A stretch of DNA of 64,000 nt from Rahnella victoriana (GTDB lineage Bacteria > Pseudomonadota > Gammaproteobacteria > Enterobacterales > Enterobacteriaceae). The number at the start of each line of letters is the position of its first letter. Position 1 is the stretch's first letter. Both the position numbers and the translations under genes were made by a program. Below are positions 57,201 to 64,000 of the stretch, piece by piece. Location of the stretch: positions 62,001-126,000 of the forward strand of contig NZ_SJOJ01000005.1 of assembly GCF_004330295.1 (NCBI RefSeq), read 5' to 3'. The notes beneath the pieces were generated by a model. The model was given only the letters and a program-made list of their open reading frames with translations. It had not been told where the DNA came from and did no database searches.

Positions 57201-60200
57201 TATCGCTGAAGGCAACAGCGTGACTGTCACCGTTAATGGCGTCGATTATCAGGCGACAGTTGGGGCGAACGGCGCATGGTCAGCAGCGGTTCCGGCAGCG
57301 GACGTGGCGAACTGGCCAGCGGGTCAGCTTGCGATTAGCGTGACCGGCTCCGATACCTCGGGTAACTCTGTCACCATTTCCAATAACGTCACCGTAGATC
57401 TGAGCAGCGTGGCGATCTCTGTCGACACCATCGCAGCGGACGACATGATTAACGCGGCCGAAAAAGCGGCGGATCTGACGCTGACCGGTACCACGCAGAA
57501 TGTGGAAGCGGGTCAGACAGTGACCGTAAACTTTGCGGGTCACAGCTACACCACAACCGTGCAATCCGGCGGTAGCTGGAGCGTCACCGTTCCGGCAGGC
57601 GATATGACTGCGCTGAAAGACGGCGACGTGACCGCGACGGCCAGCGTCACCAACGTCGCAGGCAACAGCGCAACAGCGGCGAATACGGCGGAAGTGGATG
57701 CGTCGGCACCGGCTATCACCATCAACACCATCGCCGGTGACAACGTGCTGAACAGTGCGGAAGCGGGCGCGGACGTAGTCCTGAGCGGCACCTCGACGGC
57801 GGAAGCGGGTCAGGTTGTGACCGTGACGGTAAACGGCAACGATTACACCGCAACGGTCGGCACCGACGGCACCTGGAGCACGTCTGTTCCGGCAGCAGAC
57901 GCGGCGGCACTGACTGACGGCACGTATTCTGTCATTGCAACTGTCCAGGATGTGGCCGGTAACAGCAGCAGCGCGACCGGCTCTGTGCTGGTTGATGTCA
58001 CCGCACCAACGTTAAGCATCAACACCCTTGCAGCAGACGACGTGATCAACGCGCAGGAACTTCAGCAGAACCTGATGATCACCGGTTCGAGCACCGGCGT
58101 GCCAGCGGGCGGATTAGTCACCGTCGACATCGACGGCCACAGCTACACCGCAGCGGTTGACGCGAACGGCAACTGGAGCGTCGGCGTTCCGGCAGACGTG
58201 GTCAGCACGCTGACTGACGGTTCGTACACTGTGACAGCTTCTGTCAAAGATGCCGCAGGCAACGACGGTTCGGTGACGCACGACGTCACGGTAGACACCG
58301 TTTCTCCGGTGCTGAGCATCAACACCGTGGCCGCCGACGATGTGATCAACGCCATCGAAAAAGGCGAAGCGCTGACCGTCAGCGGCACCAGTGACGGCGC
58401 GGACGGCAGCACTGTCACCCTGAACTTCAACGGGACAAACTACACCGCCACTGTCAGCACCGGCGCATGGACGCTGGACGTTCCGGCAACCGACGTAGCG
58501 AAACTTGGCGAGGCGGATTACACCCTGACCGCCAGCAGCACCGACGCGGCGGGCAACACCGGTAGCGCCTCGCACAGCGTTCTGGTCGACAGTGCGTTGC
58601 CAACCGTCAGCATCAGCCCGGTGGCGAGCGACAACGTCATCAACGCGACTGAAATCAATGCCGATCAGCTGATTGGCGGCACCGTGACCAACGCGGCAGC
58701 CGGTGACGTTGTCACCATTACGCTGGGCGGCAATACCTATACGGCCACGGTTCAGGATGACCTGAGCTGGAGCGTCAGCGTGCCTTCTGCGGATCTGCAA
58801 GGGTTCGGCGACGGTGATTTAACCGTCTCTGCCAGCGTAACCAACCAGCACGGCAACACCGGCAGCGCCGATCGTGACATCGCGATCGACGCCGGTCTGC
58901 CGGGTCTGCGTATCGACACGGTGGCGGGCGACGATATCGTCAACAGCATCGAGATCCAGCAGAACCAGATCATCAGCGGCACCAGCACCGATATCGCGGC
59001 AGGCAGCAGCGTGACGGTTACCGTTAACGGCGTGGATTATCAGGCCACCGTGGGCGCGAACGGCGCATGGTCAGCAGCGATCCCGTCAGCGGACGTGGCG
59101 AACTGGCCTGCGGGTCAGCTTACGATTAGCGTGACCGGCTCGGATACCTCCGGTAACAGCGTAACCATCTCGAACAACGTCACCGTGGATCTGAGCAGCG
59201 TGGCGATCTCTGTCGACACCATCGCAGCGGACGACATGATTAACGCGGCCGAAAAAGCGGCGGACCTGACGCTGACGGGTTCCACCCAAAACGTCGAAGC
59301 GGGTCAGATGGTCACCGTGAACTTTGCAGGGCACACGTACACCACAACTGTTCAGGCCAATGGCGGCTGGAGCGTCACCGTTCCGGCAGGCGATATGACC
59401 AGCCTGAAAGACGGCGACGTCACCGCGACGGCCAGCGTCACCAACGTGGCAGGCAACAGCGCGAGCGCGGCGAATACGGCGGAAGTGGATGCGTCGGCAC
59501 CGACTATCACCATCAACACCATCGCCGGTGACAACGTGCTGAACAGTGCGGAAGCGGGCGCGGACGTAGTCCTGAGCGGCACCTCGACGGCGGAAGCGGG
59601 TCAGGTTGTGACCGTGACCGTAAACGGCAACGATTACACCGCAACGGTGGGCACGGACGGCAGCTGGAGCACTGCGGTTCCGGCAGCAGACGCGCAGGCA
59701 CTGACTGACGGCACCTATTCCGTCAGCGCAACTGTAAAAGATGTGGCGGGCAACAGCAGCAGTGCGACCGGTTCATTACTGGTTGACGTCACCGCACCAA
59801 CGTTAAGCATCAATGCCGTTTCCACTGACGACGTGATCAATGCTCAGGAACTCCAGCAGAACCTGATGATCACCGGTTCGAGCACCGGCGTGCCAGCGGG
59901 CGGATTAGTCACCGTCGAGATCGACGGCCACAGCTACACCGCAGCGGTCGACGCGAACGGTAACTGGAGTGTTGGCGTTCCGGCGAACGTGGTCAGCACC
60001 CTGACCGACGGTTCCTACACCGTCAGCGCAAGCGTCAAAGATGCCGCAGGCAACGACGGTTCAATTACACACGACGTCACGGTGGATACCGTTGCGCCGG
60101 TTCTGACTATCAATACCGTTGCAGCCGACGATGTGATTAACGCTATCGAGAAAGGCGAAGCCCTGACCGTCAGCGGCACCAGCAACGGCGCGGACGGCAG

Positions 60201-63200
60201 CGTGATTACGCTGAATCTCAACGGCCAGAACTACGCTGCGACCGTCAGCAACGGCGCGTGGACGCTGAACGTTCCGGCTTCCGATGTGGCGAAACTCGGC
60301 GAAGCGGATTACACCCTGACCGCCAGCAGCACCGACGCGGCAGGTAACACCGGCAGCGCAACGCACGATGTTCTGGTCGACAGTTCTCTGCCGTCCGTCA
60401 GCATCAGCCCGGTCGCCACCGACAACATCGTTAACGCCACTGAAATCAATGCCGATCAGACCATCAGCGGCAAAGTCACCAACGCCGCAGCGGGCGATAC
60501 CGTCACCCTTACGCTGGGCGGCAAAACCTATACGGCTGAAGTACAAAGTGACCTGAGCTGGAGCGTCAGCGTGCCTTCTGCGGATCTGAAAGGGTTCGGC
60601 GACGGCGATCTGACCATCAGTGCATCCGTGACCAATCAGCACGGCAACACCGGCAGCGCCGATCGTGAGATCAACATCGACGCCGGTCTGCCGGGTCTGC
60701 GCATTGATACGGTGGCGGGCGATGATGTGATCAACAGCATCGAGATCCAGCAGAACCAGATCGTCAGCGGCACCAGCACCGATATCGCAGCGGGAAGTTC
60801 AGTCACCGTGACCATCAACGGCGTCGATTATCAGGCGACAGTTGGGGCGAACGGCGCATGGTCAGCAGCGGTTCCGGCAGCGGACGTGGCGAACTGGCCA
60901 GCGGGTCAGCTTGCGATTAGCGTGACCGGCTCCGATACCTCGGGTAACTCTGTCACCATTTCCAATAACGTGACCGTGGATCTGAGCAGCGTGGCGATCT
61001 CTGTCGACACCATCGCAACGGACGACATGATTAACGCTGCCGAAAAAGCGGCAGACCTGACGCTGACCGGTACCACGCAGAATGTGGAAGCCGGTCAGAC
61101 GGTGACCGTGAACTTTGCAGGTCACACCTACACCACAACCGTGCAATCCGGCGGTAGCTGGAGCGTCACCGTTCCGGCAGGCGATATGACTGCGCTGAAA
61201 GACGGCGACGTGACCGCGACGGCCAGCGTCACCAACGTGGCAGGCAACAGCGCAACAGCGGCGAATACGGCGGAAGTGGACGCTTCTGCGCCGACAGTAA
61301 CCATTCAAACTATCAGCGCCAGCGATGTGCTTAACGCCATTAATACGGGTACTGAGGTCACACTCAGCGGCACCAGCACCGCGCAGGCGGGTCAGACCGT
61401 CACCATCACGCTGGGCAGCGAAACCTACACGGCAACCGTGGCGGCCGATGGCACCTGGACAACCGGCGTACCGGACAGCGTGTTCTCCGGTCTGGGCGAC
61501 GGGTCTTACACTCTCACCGCCAGTGTCAGCGATATCGCGGGCAATCCGGCGACAGCCACCGGTACCGCGCAGGTGGATCTGACCGCACCGGTCGTCACGA
61601 TCAATACCGTGGCGGGCGATGACGTGATCAACAGTACTGAGCACGGGCAGGCGCAGGTCATCAGCGGCACCGTGACCGGTGTCGATGCAGGCTCTGTGGT
61701 CACGGTGACCATCAATAATGTCGATTATCGCGCGGTCAGCGATGGCTCCGGTAACTGGAGCGTCGGGGTTCCGGCGAATGTGGTCAGCGGCCTGAACGAC
61801 GGCAGTTACACCCTCACCGCGAAGGTCACGGACACGGCCGGAAATACCGGTTCCGCGAACCGCGATGTGACGGTGGAAACCACTGCGCCGGTCTTTGTCA
61901 TCAATGATATGGCGGGTGGGGATAACATTCTTAACGCCGCCGAGGCGCAGACCACGCTGACTGTCACCGGTACGGTGACGGGGCTGGCAGATGGCGCGAC
62001 GGTTATCGTGACGCTTAACGGCCTGAACTATCAGGGCACCGTCAGCGGTGGCGTATGGAGTGCGGATATTCCGGCCAGCGATCTGGCGAATCTGGGGCAG
62101 GCGCTGTATCAGGTCAGCGTCAGCGGTACCGACGTTTACGGCAACAACGGGTCTTCCGCTAAAACGCTGCAAACGTCCTCCGACAGCCCGGCAGTGACCA
62201 TTAATACGGTCGCCGGTGATGACATCATCAACGCCACTGAAATCACACAAGATCAGGTGATCAGCGGCACCGTCACCCATGCGGAAGCGGGTCAGACCGT
62301 CACCGTGACGGTGGGCGGTAAAACCTACACCGCAGAAGTACAAAACGATCTCTCATGGAGCCTGACCGTTCCGGCCGCCGATCTGGTTGCCATGGGCGAC
62401 GGTAGCCTGAACATTGCCGCCAGCGTAACCAACACCAGCGGCAACAGCGGTTCCGGTGAGCGCGATATCACGATTGATGCGGCGATCCCGGGGCTGCGTA
62501 TCGACACCATTGCCGGTGACGATATCGTTAACAGCATCGAAATTAATCAGAACCAGATTGTCAGCGGTACCAGCACCGGTCTGGCAGCGGGCAGCAGCGT
62601 CACCGTGACCATTAACGGCGTCGATTATGCGGCGACCGTCGGCGCAGGCGGCAAGTGGTCTGCGGCAGTTCCTGCGGCTGACGTGGCGAACTGGCCTGCC
62701 GGTGAGCTGACGGTGTCTGTGAGCGGCACCAGTTCCGCCGGTAACAGCGTGACGATCAGTCATGACATCACGGTCGATCTGAGCAGTGTCAGCATTGCCA
62801 TCGACACGGTGTCCACGGACAACATGCTGAATGCGGCGGAGAAGGCGGCAGATCTTACCCTGAGCGGCACCACGCAAAACGTCGAAGCGGGCCAGACGGT
62901 GACGGTGATCTTTGCCGGTCACAGCTACACCGCGCAGGTGCAAACCGGCGGCGCATGGAGCCTGACGGTTCCGGCTGCCGACATGAGCAACCTGAAAGAC
63001 GGCGACGCAGAAATTCGTGTTTCGGTCACCAATACTGCCGGTAACAGCGCCAGTGCGGCACAGGATGTGACGGTGGATACCGTTGCGCCAACCATTACCC
63101 TCAACACCGTTGCCGGTGACAATGTGCTGAATCTGGCCGAAGCCAGCGCGGATGTGATCATCAGCGGCACCACCACGGCAGAACCTGGCCAGATTGTGAA

Positions 63201-64000
63201 GGTCGGGAATTACGAGGCGATAGTGGCGGATGACGGCACCTGGAGCGTGACGGTTCCGGCCGCAGATGCGGGCGCACTCTCAGACGGCACCTTTACCATT
63301 ACCGCATCCGTCAGCGATGTGGCGGGTAACAGTGCGTCGGTCAGTAATGATTTGCTGGTGGATGTGACGCCGCCAACGCTGACCATCAACACCCTTGCAG
63401 CAGACGACGTGATCAACGCGCAGGAACTTCAGCAGAACCTGATGATCACCGGTTCGAGCACCGGCGTGCCAGCGGGCGGATTAGTCACCGTCGAAATCGA
63501 CGGCCACAGCTACACCGCAGCAGTGGATGCGAACGGCAACTGGAGCGTCGGCGTTCCGTCTGACGTGGTCAGCACGCTGACCGATGGCGGCTACACTGTG
63601 ACAGCTTCTGTCAAAGACGCCGCAGGCAACGACGGTTCGGTTACGCACGACGTCACGGTTGATACCGTGTCGCCGGTTTTGACTATTAATACTGTCGCAG
63701 CCGACGATGTGATCAACGCCATCGAAAAAGGCGAAACCCTGACCGTCAGCGGCACCAGCGACGGCACGGACGGCAGCACTGTCACCCTGAACTTCAACGG
63801 CACAAACTACACCGCCACTGTCAGCAACGGCGCATGGACGCTTGACGTTCCGGCAACCGATGTGGCGAAACTGGGTGAAGCGGATTACACCCTGACTGCC
63901 AGCAGCACCGACGCAGCGGGCAACACCGGTAGCACCTCGCACAGCGTTCTGGTTGACAGTGCGTTGCCTTCCGTAACTATCAGCCCGGTGGCGACCGACA
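51226..64000 (+). CDS. Giant BapA-like adhesin with BIg repeats (5' part, runs off the window)
   Basis: The frame from ATG 51226 (ribosome site AAGGAAGA) stays open to the right edge, 4258 codons. The N-terminus (KNEFTAQGNTAVAMNESGIVVIH ... GNDLIIHMQDGSVIRCVGYF, then a glycine-rich LLGGALGVGAVGALLAHGG) is the BapA-prefix domain of type I secreted adhesins. From about 51830 come some 40 Ig-like domains of about 99 residues with the repeated pattern GDDxxNxxE near the start, Y(T)ATV, WSVxVP and ASVTDxAGN. There is no signal peptide; secretion would use a C-terminal signal beyond the window and the TolC-like protein. It probably mediates attachment or biofilm. Copies are so alike that sequence assembly could be affected. 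Confidence 0.93.
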   Translation, partial: MRKTMDIISRKTSLKNEFTAQGNTAVAMNESGIVVIHDSVKNVASYERSGNDLIIHMQDGSVIRCVGYFENIGEKDENKLVFQDGKQELTEVTFTDAAVAHDAPVFALHAVETPLAGIESLLLSTTEVTVEWPYLLGGALGVGAVGALLAHGGGSDEKTKVIDNTKAVEVAQPTFLVTDTQGDSQGILANQAVTDDTRPTFTGTGYPGADIAIVDASGNIIATALVDSNGQWTAQLAPQAAGSHTYIVVQESNGSTTSAGSITLTVVTAKASLSIDTMAGDNVLNAAEAGSDVAISGKSDNLAAGTTVTVSLNGTSWQTTVGADGTWAVKVPAADAQALADGVYTVQVSGVDRAGNTITSSSSLAVDTHAPSLTIATLAGDDMLNAAEAGKDLTLSGTSDAGAGRVVTLNLNGQTYTATVGADGNWSATVPAAQAGALADGNVTISASVSDAAGNSTSTTHDLRVDTTVPVVTIDTIAGDNILNSAEQTQAQIVSGTSTGGEAGDTVTLLVNGQTYTTTLTADGSWSIGLPASVFSSVADGSYTVSVSITDKAGNTGSQSTTVLVSSEVPELAINTVATDDIINALEKGNALEISGTSNSADGTPVSLTLNGVTYSGTVSGGHWSVTVPASDVSKLGEATYTLSASSTDAEGNSGAATHNVVVDSVLPTVSIAVTAGDNIINATEIDTDQTLSGKVANAAAGDVVTVTVGGNIYTTAVQDDLSWSVSVPSADLKGFGDGDLTISASVTNQHGNTGSADRDIAIDAGLPGLRLDTVAGDDIVNSIEIQQNQIISGTSTDIAAGSSVTVTVNGVDYQATVGANGTWSAAVPAADVANWPAGQLAISVTGSDTSGNSVTISNNVTVDLSSVAISVDTIAADDMINAAEKAADLTLTGTTQNVEAGQTVTVNFAGHNYTTTVQANGGWSVTVPAGDMTSLKDGDVTATASVTNVAGNSASAANTAEIDASAPAITINTIAGDNVLNSAEAGADVVLSGTSTAEAGQVVTVTVNGNDYTATVGTDGTWSTSVPAADAAALADGTYSVIATVQDVAGNSSSATGSVLVDVTAPTLSINTVSTDDVINAQELQQNLMITGSSTGVPAGGLVTVDIDGHSYTAAVDANGNWSVGVPADVVSTLTDGSYTVSASVKDAAGNDGSVTHDVTVDTVSPVLTINTVAADDVINAIEKGEALTVSGTSDGADGSTVTLNFNGTNYTATVSNGAWTLDVPATDVAKLGEADYTLTASSTDAAGNTGNTSHVVLVDSALPTVSISPVATDNVINSTEINADQLIGGKVTNAAAGDVVTITLGGNTYTATVQDDLSWGVSVPSADLKGFGDGDLTVSASVTNQHGNSGNADRDIAIDAGLPGLRLDTVAGDDVVNSIEIQQNQIISGTSTDIAAGSSVTVTVNGVDYQATVGANGAWSAAVPAADVANWPAGQLTISVTGSDTSGNSVTISNNVTVDLSSVAISVDTIAVDDMINAAEKAADLTLTGSTQNVEAGQTVTVNFAGHTYTTTVQSGGSWSVTVPAGDMTSLKDGDVTATASVTNVAGNSATAANTAEVDASAPTLTINTIAGDNVLNLAEAGADVVLSGTSTAEAGQVVTVTVNGNDYTATVGTDGTWSTSVPAADAQALTDGTYSVTATVKDVAGNSSSATGSLLVDVTAPTLSINTVSTDDVINAQELQQNLMISGGSTGVPAGGLVTVEIDGHSYTAAVDANGNWSVGVPADVVSTLTDGGYTVTASVKDAAGNDGSVTHDVTVDTVSPVLTINTVAADDVINAIEKGEALTVSGTSDGTDGSTVTLNFNGQNYTATVSNGAWTLDVPATDVAKLGEADYTLTASSTDAAGNTGNTSHTVLVDSALPTVSISPVATDNVINATEINADQLIGGTVTNAAAGDVVTITLGGNTYTATVQDDLSWGVSVPSADLKGFGDGDLTISASVTNQHGNTGSADRDIAIDAGLPGLRIDTVAGDDIVNSIEIQQNQIISGTSTDIAEGNSVTVTVNGVDYQATVGANGAWSAAVPAADVANWPAGQLAISVTGSDTSGNSVTISNNVTVDLSSVAISVDTIAADDMINAAEKAADLTLTGTTQNVEAGQTVTVNFAGHSYTTTVQSGGSWSVTVPAGDMTALKDGDVTATASVTNVAGNSATAANTAEVDASAPAITINTIAGDNVLNSAEAGADVVLSGTSTAEAGQVVTVTVNGNDYTATVGTDGTWSTSVPAADAAALTDGTYSVIATVQDVAGNSSSATGSVLVDVTAPTLSINTLAADDVINAQELQQNLMITGSSTGVPAGGLVTVDIDGHSYTAAVDANGNWSVGVPADVVSTLTDGSYTVTASVKDAAGNDGSVTHDVTVDTVSPVLSINTVAADDVINAIEKGEALTVSGTSDGADGSTVTLNFNGTNYTATVSTGAWTLDVPATDVAKLGEADYTLTASSTDAAGNTGSASHSVLVDSALPTVSISPVASDNVINATEINADQLIGGTVTNAAAGDVVTITLGGNTYTATVQDDLSWSVSVPSADLQGFGDGDLTVSASVTNQHGNTGSADRDIAIDAGLPGLRIDTVAGDDIVNSIEIQQNQIISGTSTDIAAGSSVTVTVNGVDYQATVGANGAWSAAIPSADVANWPAGQLTISVTGSDTSGNSVTISNNVTVDLSSVAISVDTIAADDMINAAEKAADLTLTGSTQNVEAGQMVTVNFAGHTYTTTVQANGGWSVTVPAGDMTSLKDGDVTATASVTNVAGNSASAANTAEVDASAPTITINTIAGDNVLNSAEAGADVVLSGTSTAEAGQVVTVTVNGNDYTATVGTDGSWSTAVPAADAQALTDGTYSVSATVKDVAGNSSSATGSLLVDVTAPTLSINAVSTDDVINAQELQQNLMITGSSTGVPAGGLVTVEIDGHSYTAAVDANGNWSVGVPANVVSTLTDGSYTVSASVKDAAGNDGSITHDVTVDTVAPVLTINTVAADDVINAIEKGEALTVSGTSNGADGSVITLNLNGQNYAATVSNGAWTLNVPASDVAKLGEADYTLTASSTDAAGNTGSATHDVLVDSSLPSVSISPVATDNIVNATEINADQTISGKVTNAAAGDTVTLTLGGKTYTAEVQSDLSWSVSVPSADLKGFGDGDLTISASVTNQHGNTGSADREINIDAGLPGLRIDTVAGDDVINSIEIQQNQIVSGTSTDIAAGSSVTVTINGVDYQATVGANGAWSAAVPAADVANWPAGQLAISVTGSDTSGNSVTISNNVTVDLSSVAISVDTIATDDMINAAEKAADLTLTGTTQNVEAGQTVTVNFAGHTYTTTVQSGGSWSVTVPAGDMTALKDGDVTATASVTNVAGNSATAANTAEVDASAPTVTIQTISASDVLNAINTGTEVTLSGTSTAQAGQTVTITLGSETYTATVAADGTWTTGVPDSVFSGLGDGSYTLTASVSDIAGNPATATGTAQVDLTAPVVTINTVAGDDVINSTEHGQAQVISGTVTGVDAGSVVTVTINNVDYRAVSDGSGNWSVGVPANVVSGLNDGSYTLTAKVTDTAGNTGSANRDVTVETTAPVFVINDMAGGDNILNAAEAQTTLTVTGTVTGLADGATVIVTLNGLNYQGTVSGGVWSADIPASDLANLGQALYQVSVSGTDVYGNNGSSAKTLQTSSDSPAVTINTVAGDDIINATEITQDQVISGTVTHAEAGQTVTVTVGGKTYTAEVQNDLSWSLTVPAADLVAMGDGSLNIAASVTNTSGNSGSGERDITIDAAIPGLRIDTIAGDDIVNSIEINQNQIVSGTSTGLAAGSSVTVTINGVDYAATVGAGGKWSAAVPAADVANWPAGELTVSVSGTSSAGNSVTISHDITVDLSSVSIAIDTVSTDNMLNAAEKAADLTLSGTTQNVEAGQTVTVIFAGHSYTAQVQTGGAWSLTVPAADMSNLKDGDAEIRVSVTNTAGNSASAAQDVTVDTVAPTITLNTVAGDNVLNLAEASADVIISGTTTAEPGQIVKVGNYEAIVADDGTWSVTVPAADAGALSDGTFTITASVSDVAGNSASVSNDLLVDVTPPTLTINTLAADDVINAQELQQNLMITGSSTGVPAGGLVTVEIDGHSYTAAVDANGNWSVGVPSDVVSTLTDGGYTVTASVKDAAGNDGSVTHDVTVDTVSPVLTINTVAADDVINAIEKGETLTVSGTSDGTDGSTVTLNFNGTNYTATVSNGAWTLDVPATDVAKLGEADYTLTASSTDAAGNTGSTSHSVLVDSALPSVTISPVATD
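53521..62481 (+). repeat. 1791-base higher-order repeat in the adhesin
   Basis: The domain beginning GLPGLR recurs at 53521, 55312, 57103, 58894 and 60685, always exactly 1791 bases (597 codons, six BIg domains) apart. The next copy, near 62482, is 1797 away and diverged. Domains in one unit follow a fixed order with characteristic words (ANWPAGQL, GDMTSLKDGD, DELQQNLMI-like AQELQQNLMI, EKGEALTV, SADLKGFGDG). Confidence 0.9.

Noticed and set aside
53521..61290. Regular repeats considered as a CRISPR or satellite array
   Set aside because: The repeats are in-frame protein domains with a 1791-base period, not short repeats with unique spacers.
60862..62343. 493-residue ORF on the minus strand within the adhesin gene
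   Set aside because: It is a mirror of the GC-biased repeat codons; similar antisense ORFs recur every 1791 bases with the repeats. No ribosome site or family resemblance.

Overview
The window looks like chromosome of a moderately GC-rich gamma-proteobacterium of the order Enterobacterales, most likely a Rahnella/Serratia/Ewingella-type member of the Yersiniaceae. The basis is gene content: close relatives of enterobacterial Mtr, MntR, SitABCD, YbjI and Kup, an EsaI/EsaR-like quorum-sensing pair, and a type I secreted BapA-like adhesin. The genus is inference. I saw no rRNA, tRNA, CRISPR array or insertion sequence.

Layout. (1) 1-15582: most of a type VI secretion (T6SS) operon on the + strand in the order tssF (partial), tssG, vgrG, an unknown gene, PAAR, tssA, tssJ, tssK, tssL, tssM, tssH/clpV, vasL-like. 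(2) 15672-17988: an AT-rich cargo island with a YopT-like (C58) cysteine protease candidate, an aspzincin-like HExxH metalloprotease candidate, a 23-codon membrane-like ORF and an unknown protein with weak ADP-ribosyltransferase-like features. (3) 18087-30506: kup, an HD-GYP phosphodiesterase (-), a lipoprotein (-), a polar amino-acid ABC transporter, a serine hydrolase, a ROK regulator with an MFS exporter behind a near-textbook operator, and a ybjI-like phosphatase. (4) 31017-32243: two convergent RcsA-like LuxR-type regulators with long AT-rich upstream regions carrying TTCCTA/TAGGAA motifs. (5) 32685-37385: mntR divergent from sitABCD with an MntR-type box, then a flavin-reductase-like gene. 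(6) 37636-39098: luxR/luxI convergent and overlapping. (7) 39271-42207: mtr (-) with a trp operator, a gene-poor segment that looks like a structured transcript of about 545 nt, and a pirin (-). (8) 42278-48029: an ABC-F ATPase behind a leader peptide and attenuator, an MFS exporter, and a TetR-controlled hydrolase/SDR cluster. (9) 48239-64000: a permease relic, a DUF3750-like gene, a TolC-like outer-membrane factor and the first 4258 codons of a giant BIg-repeat adhesin that runs off the right edge.

How they work together. The T6SS genes build one contractile injector with VgrG/PAAR tip proteins, and the AT-rich genes behind it are likely cargo. The TolC-like protein is probably the exit channel for the adhesin. 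Several loci show a transporter or enzyme next to its regulator and a visible operator (ROK/MFS, MntR/sit, TetR/hydrolase, TrpR/mtr). The most novel-looking items are the ABC-F leader/attenuator, the unassigned transcript between mtr and pirin, and the three-gene T6SS cargo island.
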